NCBI RefSeq assembly: GCF_900102075.1
Contig: NZ_FNAV01000015.1
Location: 99,411 to 163,410 of the forward strand
Origin: Salipiger thiooxidans
Lineage (GTDB): Bacteria > Pseudomonadota > Alphaproteobacteria > Rhodobacterales > Rhodobacteraceae
DNA length: 64,000 nucleotides
Direction: 5' to 3'
A model generated the notes under the pieces. It was not told the origin of the DNA. It searched no databases and saw only the letters and a program-made list of their open reading frames with translations. The position numbers and the translations under genes are program-made. Shown piece by piece: positions 34,511-43,021 of this stretch; the stretch's first letter is position 1, and each line of letters begins with the position of its first letter.

Positions 34511-35737
34511 ATGGATTTTAGCGACAGCCCCGAAGAAGCCACCTTTCGCGCGAAAGCGCGGGACTGGCTGAATGCCAACGCAACCCTGCGGGACGGCAGC
34601 GAGAAAGCTCAGGATCACTTTATGGCCCGCGACGCCGACGAGGTCGCGCGGGCGCGCGACTGGCAGGCCCGCAAGGCCAAAGCGGGCTGGGCCGGACTGA
34701 CCTGGCCGCGCGCCTTTGGCGGACGCGACGCGACTCCGATCGAACAGGTGATCTGGAACCAGGAGGAAGGGCGCTATGCCGTGCCGCCCAACGTCTTCCT
34801 GATCGGCATCGGGCTGGTCGGGCCCACGGTCATGATCCACGGCACGCAGAGCCAGAAAACCGCGGTTCTGCCGCGCGCCCTGACCGGCGAGGATATCTGG
34901 TGTCAGTTGTTTTCCGAACCCGCTGCCGGATCCGATCTGGCAGGCATACGCACCCGTGCGCGGCGCGACGGCGACGACTGGGTGATTTCCGGCCAGAAGG
35001 TCTGGACCTCGGGCGCGCATTATTCCAGCCACGGCATCCTTCTGGCACGCACAGATCCGCAGGTGCCCAAGCACAAGGGTATGACGATGTTCCTCGTGGA
35101 CATGTCCGATCCGGCCATCGAAACGCGTCCGATCCGCCAGATCTCGGGTGGTGCCAGCTTCAACGAGGTGTTCATCGACGACCTGCGCGTGCCCGACAGC
35201 GCCCGTCTGGGCGGCGAATCCGAAGGCTGGAAGGTGGCGCTGACGACGTTGATGAACGAACGGTTCAGCATCTCGGTCGGTCGCGCCAGCGGCGGGGCGC
35301 GCGCCGAGGAACTGATTGCCCTTGCCACCCGTGTCGAACGCAACGGGCGCCCGGCTATCCAGGACGGCGAAGTGCGCGCGCGCATCGCGGATTTCGTTGC
35401 ACGGCAACGCGGGCTCGAATTTACCTCCTACCGGGTCATGACGTCTCTGTCGCGCGGCGACGCTCCGGGCGAGGAAGGCTCGATCGGAAAGCTGCTGCTG
35501 GGCAAGCTGCGCCAGGAAATGGGCGCCTTCGGGCTGGAACTGGCCGGGACCGCGGCGGGCGTGTCGGCGGGGGCTGACGACGACGCCGCGCGCTGGCGCA
35601 ACGAATATCTTACGGCGCCGGGCAACCGCATCGCCGGCGGGTCCGACGAGATCCAGCGCACGATCATCGGCGAACGCATTCTCGGGCTGCCGCCGGAAAT
35701 GCGCGTGGACAAGACCGTGCCATTTTCGGAACTCTAG
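34511..35737 (+). CDS. Acyl-CoA dehydrogenase, catalytic-type subunit of a heteromeric pair
   Basis: A 408-residue ACAD of the FadE class with FSEPAAGSDLAGI in the substrate loop, VWTSGAHYS, and a C-terminal GGSDEIQRTIIGERILGLP. Helix G has LMNERFSISV, placing a Glu before Arg as the probable base. Start ATG 34511. It follows the short partner subunit and precedes a TAXI TRAP system in the same direction. Confidence 0.88.
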   Translation: MDFSDSPEEATFRAKARDWLNANATLRDGSEKAQDHFMARDADEVARARDWQARKAKAGWAGLTWPRAFGGRDATPIEQVIWNQEEGRYAVPPNVFLIGIGLVGPTVMIHGTQSQKTAVLPRALTGEDIWCQLFSEPAAGSDLAGIRTRARRDGDDWVISGQKVWTSGAHYSSHGILLARTDPQVPKHKGMTMFLVDMSDPAIETRPIRQISGGASFNEVFIDDLRVPDSARLGGESEGWKVALTTLMNERFSISVGRASGGARAEELIALATRVERNGRPAIQDGEVRARIADFVARQRGLEFTSYRVMTSLSRGDAPGEEGSIGKLLLGKLRQEMGAFGLELAGTAAGVSAGADDDAARWRNEYLTAPGNRIAGGSDEIQRTIIGERILGLPPEMRVDKTVPFSEL

Positions 35738-35784
35738 GCTGACCGCCCGGCTGCGCCGAAAGAACCAACAAGGAGGAGAATACC

Positions 35785-36933
35785 ATGAACTTCAGATGGA
35801 CAAGCATCGCGGCTGCCGGGTGTCTGGCGATGGCCGCGCCGGTCGGCGCGCAAGACATCGAATTGCCCGACGTCATCGCCTGGTCGGCCTATGACACGGG
35901 ATCGGCGGGCCACGCGCATTCGATCGCCATCGGCAACATGATGCGCAGCCGTTACGGCACGACGATCCGGGTGCTTCCGGGGCGCAACGACGTCTCGCGG
36001 ATGACGCCTCTCAAGAATGGCACGGTGGATTACTGCCTGTGCGGCATCGCGTCCTACTTTGCCGGCGAAGGGGTGTTCCTGTTCGCCGCGCCGGAATGGG
36101 GCCCGCAGCCGATCCGCGCGGTGCTTCAGGCTGTCGGCGATTACGGTCTGGGTGTAGCCGTCGCGGCCGATGCCGGGATCGAGACGGTTGCCGATCTCAA
36201 GGGCAAACGGGTCGGCCGCGCCGTCAGCTCGCCCGCGATTGATGTCAATATGGAGGGTCTGCTGGCTTTTGCGGACCTGACATGGGATGACGTGGAGGCT
36301 GTCGAATTCTCGGGCTATGTGAATTCTCTCAAGGGCATTCTCGAAGATCGCGTGGATGCCGCCTTTGCGCTGACGACAACCACCGTGAACTATCAGATCG
36401 AATCCAGCCCCCGGGGTCTCAAGTGGCTCGAAACCCCGGCGGAGGATACCGAAGCCTGGGCCCGCTATACCGGGGTCACGCCCTTCGTAACGCCGCACAT
36501 GGTGTCGGTGGGGCCGGCTATCGACCCCGCCTCACCGCTGCCGATGGCGCTGTACCCCTATCCGATCCTCGTCACCGAAGCCGCTCAGGACACCACCGAG
36601 GTGCGCAACATCGTGGCCGCGCTTGACGCCGGGTTCGACGATTTCAAGGATGCCGCGCCCGGCGCCAATGCCTACGAAATAGATCGCCAGATCCTGAACT
36701 GGGTGATGCCGTGGAGCGATGGAAGCGTCGCCTATTTCAAGGAAAAGGGTCTCTGGACAGCCGAGGCTCAGGAAAACCAGGACAGGCTGGTGGACCGGCA
36801 GAAGGTTCTGATCGACTCCTGGGAAAGCTTTGTCGACGGCGCCCCGGACGATGAGGAAGCGTTCGCCGAAAGCTGGATGAAGGTGCGCGCCGAAGCGCTG
36901 GAAAGCGCCGGTCACGAAGTCTTTTTCCGCTGA
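35785..36933 (+). CDS. TAXI-family TRAP solute receptor
   Basis: A 382-residue periplasmic receptor with a signal peptide ending near VGAQD. It shows the TAXI pattern (AYDTGSAGHAHSIAIGNMM, NGTVDYCLCGIASYFAGEG) and an aspartate/glutamate-rich C-terminal helix. Start ATG 35785 has GGAGGAGAATACC. It is paired with the fused permease 71 bp downstream, separated by a hairpin. Confidence 0.88.
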   Translation: MNFRWTSIAAAGCLAMAAPVGAQDIELPDVIAWSAYDTGSAGHAHSIAIGNMMRSRYGTTIRVLPGRNDVSRMTPLKNGTVDYCLCGIASYFAGEGVFLFAAPEWGPQPIRAVLQAVGDYGLGVAVAADAGIETVADLKGKRVGRAVSSPAIDVNMEGLLAFADLTWDDVEAVEFSGYVNSLKGILEDRVDAAFALTTTTVNYQIESSPRGLKWLETPAEDTEAWARYTGVTPFVTPHMVSVGPAIDPASPLPMALYPYPILVTEAAQDTTEVRNIVAALDAGFDDFKDAAPGANAYEIDRQILNWVMPWSDGSVAYFKEKGLWTAEAQENQDRLVDRQKVLIDSWESFVDGAPDDEEAFAESWMKVRAEALESAGHEVFFR

Positions 36934-36943
36934 CACGTCGCTG

Positions 36944-36966
36944 CGCGGCGCTTTTGTGGCGCCGCG
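36944..36966. promoter_or_regulatory. Intercistronic hairpin between TAXI receptor and permease
   Basis: An 8-bp perfect stem, CGCGGCGC/GCGCCGCG (36944-36951 with 36959-36966), with a 7-nt loop and no following T-tract. It lies in the receptor-permease gap exactly as in the other TAXI system (23130-23152), consistent with differential expression of receptor over permease. Confidence 0.5.
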
Positions 36967-37004
36967 TATAATCGGAAAGGCCGGCACAACACGGGGAATC
37001 AGGC

Positions 37005-38972
37005 ATGTCACAGGAAATACAGGACGACGCGGCGCAGCCGGTGGGCATGGGCACCCTGCCCCCTTACCTTCGCTGGCTGCTTGCCGCATCGGCCATACTG
37101 TTGTCGACGGCGTCAATCAACCATCTCTTCAATCTCGGGTTCTTCATGAACGTCCGCCTGCTCGAGATTCACTACCTCTATGTGATGCTGCTGCTGACCT
37201 TGCCGCTTGTTTACCTGATCTTTCCGTGCAGCAGGACAAACCCGTACGGATCAACGCGATGGTGGGACTATTTTCTGGCTCTCCTGGCGCTGAGCACCTG
37301 CGCGTTCTTTGCCTATTACGGGCGCAGCGTCGTGAACAAGGGCTGGGATTTTTCGGCCCCCACCCATGCGGTGATTGCCAGCTTCGCGTTCTGGTTCCTG
37401 CTGCTGGTGGCGGCGCGGCGCACGGGGGGCTGGATGCTGTTCGGCGTCATCCTGGTGTTTTCCGTCTATCCGATGGTCGCCAATTATGCGCCGGGACCGA
37501 TCCAGGGGTTCCAGCGCCCGCCGGTTGAAACGGCGATCTTCCACGCCATGAGCGGCGAAAGCGTTCTGGGTATCCCGATGCGCAGTTTCGTCAACCTTGT
37601 GGTCGGCTTCATGATCTTCGGGGTGGCGATGCAGCACACCGGCGCGGGGCCGTTCTTTATCGACATCGCCTTTGCCGCGCTCGGGCATGTCCGGGGTGGG
37701 CCCGCCAAGGTCGGCGTCCTGACCAGCGCGTTGACCGGCTCGATGAGCGGCAGCGTCATCACCAATGTGCTGACCACCGGGTCGATCACCATTCCGGCCA
37801 TGAAAAAGGTGGGGTTCCGGCCCAGCTATGCCGCCGGGATCGAGGCCGCGGCCTCGACCGGGGCGGTGTTGATGCCCCCGATCATGGGGGCCACGGCGTT
37901 TGTCATGGCAAGCTTTCTGCTGACCGATTACGCCAACATCGTGGTTGCGGCGGTGCTGCCCTCGCTGCTGTATTTCTTCGGCCTGTTCGCCCAGATCGAC
38001 GCCTATTCGGCGCGCCACGGGCTGAAAGGCGTGCCGCGCGCCGATCTTCCCAGGTTCGGAAAGGTCCTGCGCGAGGGCTGGTATTTTCTCGCCGTCTTCG
38101 GGCTGCTTATCTGGATGCTGCTTTATCTCAAGCGCGAGGCGATTGCCCCGTTCTATGCGACCGCGCTGCTGATCGGCCTGAACCAACTGATGTCGAAATC
38201 GCGCTGGGGGCGGCAGGAGCTGATGAACTTCCTGATCGCGACGGGTCGGCTGTTTGTCGAACTGGTGGCGATCCTCGCGGCGGTCGGGCTGATTGTCGGC
38301 GGGCTGGCGGTGACCGGCATGTCCGGCACGATTTCGAACGATCTGCTTTTCATTGCGGGCGGCAACACCTTCCTGCTGCTGCTTCTGGGGGCTTTGACCA
38401 GCTTCATCCTTGGGATGGGCATGACGGTAACGGCGGCCTATGTCATCCTTGCCGTGTCTTTGGCCCCGGCCCTGATCGCCGGCGGGCTTGACCCGATCGG
38501 CGTGCATCTGTTCATCCTCTACTGGAGCATGCTGAGCTACATCACCCCGCCCGTGGCGCTGGCGGCTTTCGCCGCGGCGGCGATCGCCCAGGCCCGGCCC
38601 TTCGCTGCGGCATTCGAAGCGATGAAGCTCGGCACCATCATCTATATCGTGCCGTTCTTCTTTGTGCTCGACCCCGCGTATACCTTGCAGGCGGGGCTGT
38701 TTGACAGTGCCTTCACGGTCCTGCGCGCGGGTGTCGGAGTCCTGCTGATCTGCGCCGGATTGCAAGGGTACCTGCTGGGTGTCGGCCGTATCGAACCCGG
38801 CCCCACGGGCGCGATTGCGCGGCTTCTGCTCGGGTTTGCCGGTCTGGCTTTCGCGCTGCCGTCGACCGCGATTCTGGCAATTCCGATCGCTGCGGCGGTG
38901 GGCGTCGGTGTCGCGGTGACGGCGCTGGCGGCGGTCATCGTGACGTTCTCGCGCAACCGAAAGGCCGCCTGA
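37005..38972 (+). CDS. Fused TRAP permease (4TM/12TM)
   Basis: A 655-residue inner-membrane protein with about 16-18 hydrophobic segments, joining DctQ-like and DctM-like parts as usual for TAXI systems. Signature stretches are GGPAKVGVLTSALTGSMSGS, TGSITIPAMKKVGF and LGMGMTVTAAYVILAV. It is the intact paralogue of the frameshifted permease at 21258-23113. Start ATG 37005 (GGGGAATCAGGC upstream). The PaaI thioesterase follows 1 bp after its stop. Confidence 0.92.
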   Translation: MSQEIQDDAAQPVGMGTLPPYLRWLLAASAILLSTASINHLFNLGFFMNVRLLEIHYLYVMLLLTLPLVYLIFPCSRTNPYGSTRWWDYFLALLALSTCAFFAYYGRSVVNKGWDFSAPTHAVIASFAFWFLLLVAARRTGGWMLFGVILVFSVYPMVANYAPGPIQGFQRPPVETAIFHAMSGESVLGIPMRSFVNLVVGFMIFGVAMQHTGAGPFFIDIAFAALGHVRGGPAKVGVLTSALTGSMSGSVITNVLTTGSITIPAMKKVGFRPSYAAGIEAAASTGAVLMPPIMGATAFVMASFLLTDYANIVVAAVLPSLLYFFGLFAQIDAYSARHGLKGVPRADLPRFGKVLREGWYFLAVFGLLIWMLLYLKREAIAPFYATALLIGLNQLMSKSRWGRQELMNFLIATGRLFVELVAILAAVGLIVGGLAVTGMSGTISNDLLFIAGGNTFLLLLLGALTSFILGMGMTVTAAYVILAVSLAPALIAGGLDPIGVHLFILYWSMLSYITPPVALAAFAAAAIAQARPFAAAFEAMKLGTIIYIVPFFFVLDPAYTLQAGLFDSAFTVLRAGVGVLLICAGLQGYLLGVGRIEPGPTGAIARLLLGFAGLAFALPSTAILAIPIAAAVGVGVAVTALAAVIVTFSRNRKAA

Positions 38973-38973
38973 G

Positions 38974-39450
38974 ATGAGCGCACAGGATGGCAAACCCGAG
39001 GTTCCCGCCCCGTTCAACACCCTGCTGGGCGTCCGTTTCATCTCTTGGTCCGAGAGCAACGCCGAGCTGCAACTGACAATCACCCACGACCACCTGAACG
39101 GCGCCTTCGCGGTGCATGGGGGGGTGTTCGCGACCATGCTGGACAACGCGGTCACGTTTTGCGCCGCCTTTGCGGGCGAAGGCCGCCCCGGTCATCGCTG
39201 CCTGACGCTCTCGCTCACCACGAGCTTCGTCGGCCCGGCGGTCGAGGGCGACGTGCTGACGGCACGCGCGCACATTGCCGGTGGCGGGCGCAAGCTGGTG
39301 TTCGTGCAGGGCGAGATCGTCAATCAGGACGGGCGCCGCCTGGCGCATGGCGATGCCGTAATCAAGCGGGTCACGCCGCCATCGGCCCAGCCCGAGCCGG
39401 GCGGCGACAACCGAGTTGCAACAACGCATGAAGTGAGGAGAAAGAAATGA
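38974..39450 (+). CDS. PaaI-family hotdog acyl-CoA thioesterase
   Basis: A 158-residue hotdog-fold protein with the PaaI signature VHGGVFATMLDNA (about 47-59), where the HGG loop and the Asp form the active site. It would hydrolyse dead-end or excess acyl-CoA and release CoA. It begins 1 bp after the permease stop and overlaps the SDR by ATGA. The C-terminal 30 residues are polar and probably disordered. Confidence 0.88.
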   Translation: MSAQDGKPEVPAPFNTLLGVRFISWSESNAELQLTITHDHLNGAFAVHGGVFATMLDNAVTFCAAFAGEGRPGHRCLTLSLTTSFVGPAVEGDVLTARAHIAGGGRKLVFVQGEIVNQDGRRLAHGDAVIKRVTPPSAQPEPGGDNRVATTHEVRRKK

Positions 39451-40223
39451 TCAACCCGATGTCATTGGAAAATCAGGTGGTTATCGTTACCGGCGCCGGT
39501 CAGGGTATTGGCCGCGGCGTGGCGCAACTGGCGGCCGAGCTGGGTGCCAGGGTCGTCGTGAACGATCTTAACGAAAACGGGGTCAAGGAAACCGCCGAAA
39601 AGATCGGTGGCAATGCCCGCGCCCTCGTCGGGAACGTGGCTGACCCGGACTTTCCCGAGAAACTGGTGAAATTCGCGCTTGACGAATTCGGGGACATCAA
39701 CGGGCTGGTGAACAACGCCGGCATCGTGCGCGCCGCGATGATCCACAAGATGGACCGTGCCACATGGCAGCAGGTCATCGACGTCAACCTCACCGGCGTC
39801 TTCGCCTGCCTGCAGGCCGTGGGCAGCTATTACAGGGATCAGGCCCAGAAAGACCCGGACAGCGCGGCGCGCCGTGCCATCGTCAACGTTTCCTCCGACG
39901 CCGGCCGGCGCGGCACGATCGGACAGATCAATTATGGTGCCGCCAAATCCGGCGTGCTCGGCCTTACGATGAGCGCCGCGCGGGAATGGGGCCGTTACAG
40001 GATCAACGTCAACTCTGTGTGTTTCGGAATGGTCGAAACGCCGATGACCGAAACCATCCGCTCGGACAAGTTCGCCGACAAGTACATGGCACAGATCCCG
40101 ATGGGCCGGATGAGCACCCCGGACGAAGTGGCGCAGCCGGTCTGTTTCCTGTTGTCAAACGCAGCTTCCTACATCACCGGCCAGCACCTGAGCGTGAATG
40201 GCGGGTTCCACATCGGATTCTGA
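39447..40223 (+). CDS. SDR-family 3-hydroxyacyl-CoA dehydrogenase
   Basis: A 258-residue short-chain dehydrogenase: TGAGQGIG (15-22), NNAG (89-92), catalytic Ser149/150, YGAAK (Tyr163, Lys167), and the C-terminal INVNSVCFGMVETPMT. NDLN after beta2 suggests NAD. Length and style match HSD17B4-type or steroid side-chain 3-hydroxyacyl-CoA dehydrogenases. It lies between the thioesterase and the DUF35/thiolase-like pair, so it may oxidise the intermediate just before cleavage or recycle the aldol product. Confidence 0.88.
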   Translation: MINPMSLENQVVIVTGAGQGIGRGVAQLAAELGARVVVNDLNENGVKETAEKIGGNARALVGNVADPDFPEKLVKFALDEFGDINGLVNNAGIVRAAMIHKMDRATWQQVIDVNLTGVFACLQAVGSYYRDQAQKDPDSAARRAIVNVSSDAGRRGTIGQINYGAAKSGVLGLTMSAAREWGRYRINVNSVCFGMVETPMTETIRSDKFADKYMAQIPMGRMSTPDEVAQPVCFLLSNAASYITGQHLSVNGGFHIGF

Positions 40224-40224
40224 G

Positions 40225-40620
40225 ATGACAGGCATGCAAAAGGACCAGGGGCCCGACGCCGTCTTTGCCGCCAAGCTGGCCGAGGGCGTCTTTGAGATTC
40301 AGAAATGCGGTAGCTGCGGTGCGCATGTCTTTCACCCGCGCGTGATCTGCCCGGCCTGTGGCAGCGCAGACCTTGAATGGATTGCGCCCACGGGGCGGGG
40401 AACGATCTACGCGCGGACAATCGTACGCCGAAAACCCGAACGGGGCGGCGATTACAACGTGGTGCTGGTGGATTTGCAAGAAGGCGTGCGCATGATGTCA
40501 CGCGTTGACGGCATCGCACATGACGAAATTGCCGCCGGGCTGAAAGTGTCCGCGACAATCGGCGAAGGCCCGGACGGCGAACCCGCCGTGGTGTTCCGGC
40601 CAGAAGGAGAGGCACGATGA
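40225..40620 (+). CDS. DUF35 zinc-ribbon/OB-fold protein
   Basis: A 131-residue protein: zinc ribbon CGSCGAHVFHPRVICPACG (about 30-48) and OB fold from about 55, with RKPERGGDYNVVLVDL. It starts 1 bp after the SDR stop and overlaps the thiolase-like gene by ATGA, so both are made together. It is closely similar in layout to the DUF35 at 60008 (shared KPERGGDYNV and GVRMMSRVDGIA). Confidence 0.88.
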   Translation: MTGMQKDQGPDAVFAAKLAEGVFEIQKCGSCGAHVFHPRVICPACGSADLEWIAPTGRGTIYARTIVRRKPERGGDYNVVLVDLQEGVRMMSRVDGIAHDEIAAGLKVSATIGEGPDGEPAVVFRPEGEAR

Positions 40621-41762
40621 GTTTGCGGGGAAAAGCCGCCATCGTCGGCGCGGCGCTGGCCGGCTGCGGCGAGGCACATGGCAAAAGTTCGATGGAAATC
40701 ACTGTCGAAGCCGTGCATGGCGCGCTGGCCGATGCCGGGGTGTCGCTTGGCGATGTGGATGCCATTGCCACCTGTCAGCCGCTGGACATGTTGTCGGGGC
40801 TGACGCTGGCGCAGGAACTTGGGCTGAACCCCAAGTTCACCATGAACAACCGCATGGGCGGCTCGTCGTTCCTGTCGCACACGCTCTGGGCCGCGATGCT
40901 GCTCGAGCTGCGGCTCGCTGACACTGTGCTGATCTGCTACGGGTCGAACCAGCGTACCGCCTCGGGCAAGCTGATGACCGCGCTTGGCCTGCCAACCTAT
41001 GAGGCCCCCTACAAGCCGCTGTTCCCGCTGTCGTCCTACGCGCTTGCCGCGGACCGTCACATGACCCAGTTCGGCACCACGCGCGAACAGCTGGCCGACG
41101 TGGCGGTGGCCGCGCGTGCATGGGCGCAGAAGAACCCCGAGGCGTTCATCCGCGATCCCCTGACGCGCGAGGATGTCATTGCCTCGCGGCTGGTCTCGGA
41201 TCCGCTGCGGGTGCGCGACTGTTGCCTTGTCACCGATGGTGGCGGCGCGATCGTGATGCGGCGGGCCGAAGCGGCAAAGGACCATCCGAAGCCGCCAGTC
41301 TATCTTTTAGGGGGCGGCGAAGGCACGACCCATCGCGACATTTCCGAGATGCCGGACCTGACCGTGACCGGGGCCGCCCAATCGGGCGCGTCCGCGATGG
41401 GGATGGCCGGCGTCAAGCCCGCCGACATCGACGTTGTGCAGCTTTACGACGCCTTCACCATCAACGTGATCCTGTTCCTTGAGGATCTGGGCTTTTGCAA
41501 GAAAGGCGAAGGTGGTGCCTTTGTTGAAAACGGCGGCATCGCGCCCGGCGGCCATCTGCCGGTCAACACCAACGGCGGCGGGCTGTCCTGCGTGCATCCC
41601 GGCATGTACGGCATCTTCACGCTGGTCGAAGCGGTGCGTCAGCTGCGCGGCGAGGCCGGAGACCGCCAGATCGCGGGTGCCGAGCTGGCACTGGCGCACG
41701 GCAACGGCGGTGTCCTGTCCAGTCAGGTGACGAATATCCTGGGCACCGAGTCGACGCTCTGA
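40617..41762 (+). CDS. Thiolase-fold protein without nucleophilic Cys (Ltp2-like candidate retro-aldolase)
   Basis: A 381-residue paralogue of the proteins at 19588 and 58853. The Cys loop reads NNRMGGSSFLSHT and the C-terminal Cys region HGNGGVLSSQ, so thiolase cysteines are absent. It keeps LYDAFTINVILFLEDLGFC and NTNGGGLSCVHPGMYG. It is translated together with its DUF35 partner. The likely reaction is retro-aldol cleavage of a 3-hydroxy-2-methyl or tertiary-hydroxy acyl-CoA; an acyl-transfer role is an alternative. It is the last gene before a terminator. Confidence 0.82.
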   Translation: MSLRGKAAIVGAALAGCGEAHGKSSMEITVEAVHGALADAGVSLGDVDAIATCQPLDMLSGLTLAQELGLNPKFTMNNRMGGSSFLSHTLWAAMLLELRLADTVLICYGSNQRTASGKLMTALGLPTYEAPYKPLFPLSSYALAADRHMTQFGTTREQLADVAVAARAWAQKNPEAFIRDPLTREDVIASRLVSDPLRVRDCCLVTDGGGAIVMRRAEAAKDHPKPPVYLLGGGEGTTHRDISEMPDLTVTGAAQSGASAMGMAGVKPADIDVVQLYDAFTINVILFLEDLGFCKKGEGGAFVENGGIAPGGHLPVNTNGGGLSCVHPGMYGIFTLVEAVRQLRGEAGDRQIAGAELALAHGNGGVLSSQVTNILGTESTL

Positions 41763-41782
41763 TCGAAGGATCGCCCCAAGGC

Positions 41783-41815
41783 AAAAGCGGCCCCTTCGGA
41801 GGGCCGCTTTTCATT
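41783..41815. terminator. Bidirectional rho-independent terminator
   Basis: An 11-bp stem, AAAAGCGGCCC with GGGCCGCTTTT (41783-41793, 41801-41811), around a CTTCGGA loop, with A and T runs on either side. It lies between the convergent thiolase-like gene and the DctP gene. Confidence 0.92.
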
Positions 41816-41830
41816 TCTGCCTGAGGTGGC

Positions 41831-42964
41831 TCAGTTCGGATATGTTGCCAGGTCGATCTTGGAATAGATTTCCTGACGCAGAAGATCGGCATAGGGCTGC
41901 GGGTTGTCGCGGATCGGTTGCAATGGCGCCACCAGCCCGTGCCATTTCTCGATCAGTTCGCGATAGGTCGCGATCAGCGGCTCGGGGTCTTCGATGCCGC
42001 GCTCTTCGCGCGAGATGCGGGCGATTTCTTCAAGATCAGCGGTGCGGAAATCGATCAGATCCTGAAGGAACTCGGGCGAAGGTTCGTGAATCGTCAATCC
42101 AAGGCCCGCGGCTTCTTTCAGCACATCCAGATCGTCGGTTTCGTAATTGACCGTCGTCTGCGCCACGGCCTCGGGGATATTCTTGACGAATTGCGTACGT
42201 TGCTCGCTCGACAGGGACTGCCAGAACTTCGGGCCAAGGGCAAAGATCGACCCGGAATGATAGGTGCCCAGCGGCAACTCTGTCAGGTGCTTGGCAACTT
42301 CGATCAGGCTGTGCCCCTTGAGCGCCCCGACCGGCTGCACCGCGGCGGTGACAACGCCGTGGCTCATCGTATCGTACATCTCGCTCGTTGGCACGTTGAC
42401 CGGCTCCGCCCCAAGGCGTGTCGACCAGCGGTCCCAGACCGAGCCGCCGGTGCGCAGCTTGACGCCCTGCATGTCCTCGATGTTCACAATCGGCTTGGTC
42501 GTCAGCAGAACGTAGGGCGCGGTACTGATCCCGCTGAGCGCCACCATGCCGTTCTTGGCGAATTCGTCCTTGCAGGGCTGACAGTGCAGCATCACGAATT
42601 CGCTGGTGGCACCCGCCATCGCATAGTGATCATCGCCCAAGAGCGCCATATCGGCAACAAGCTGGGCATAGGGCATTTCCGAGCGGAAATAGGTCAGCGC
42701 CAGCAGGCCCACATCGGCCACACCGTCGCGCAGACCGGAAAGCGTCGGCTTGGCCGCGAGCAGGGCCCCGCCGTTAAACAGCTTGAAATCGAAGGCGTCG
42801 GGAAATTCGGCCTCGGTCATTTCCACAAAGGCAGCGTGGCCGCGCGATGTCGCATGATTGGGCGAGGTCCAGTTGCTCACCGTTACCCGTTTTTCGGCCA
42901 GGGCGGGCGTGGCCGAGATTGCGGCACCCGTCGCCACTATCGTCAGGATTTTCGTCAGTTTCAT
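41831..42964 (-). CDS. TRAP transporter periplasmic solute-binding protein (DctP family)
   Basis: A 377-residue receptor with a signal peptide cleaved near ALAEK (about residue 23). The DctP fold is clear from FKLFNGGALLAAKPTLSGLR, IEDMQGVKLRTGG and the MYDTMSHGVVTAAVQP segment. It is longer than the receptor at 8364 and only distantly alike, so it should bind a different acid. It is the last gene of a Q-M-P set, which is the less usual order, and a small stem (CCCGC/GCGGG, 42990-43005) lies upstream of it. Confidence 0.9.
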   Translation of the reverse strand: MKLTKILTIVATGAAISATPALAEKRVTVSNWTSPNHATSRGHAAFVEMTEAEFPDAFDFKLFNGGALLAAKPTLSGLRDGVADVGLLALTYFRSEMPYAQLVADMALLGDDHYAMAGATSEFVMLHCQPCKDEFAKNGMVALSGISTAPYVLLTTKPIVNIEDMQGVKLRTGGSVWDRWSTRLGAEPVNVPTSEMYDTMSHGVVTAAVQPVGALKGHSLIEVAKHLTELPLGTYHSGSIFALGPKFWQSLSSEQRTQFVKNIPEAVAQTTVNYETDDLDVLKEAAGLGLTIHEPSPEFLQDLIDFRTADLEEIARISREERGIEDPEPLIATYRELIEKWHGLVAPLQPIRDNPQPYADLLRQEIYSKIDLATYPN

Positions 42965-43021
42965 GTGGTCTCCTCCTCCTTGTCAAAGTCCCGCTGTTGC
43001 GCGGGTTTCGTCACCGCAAGT

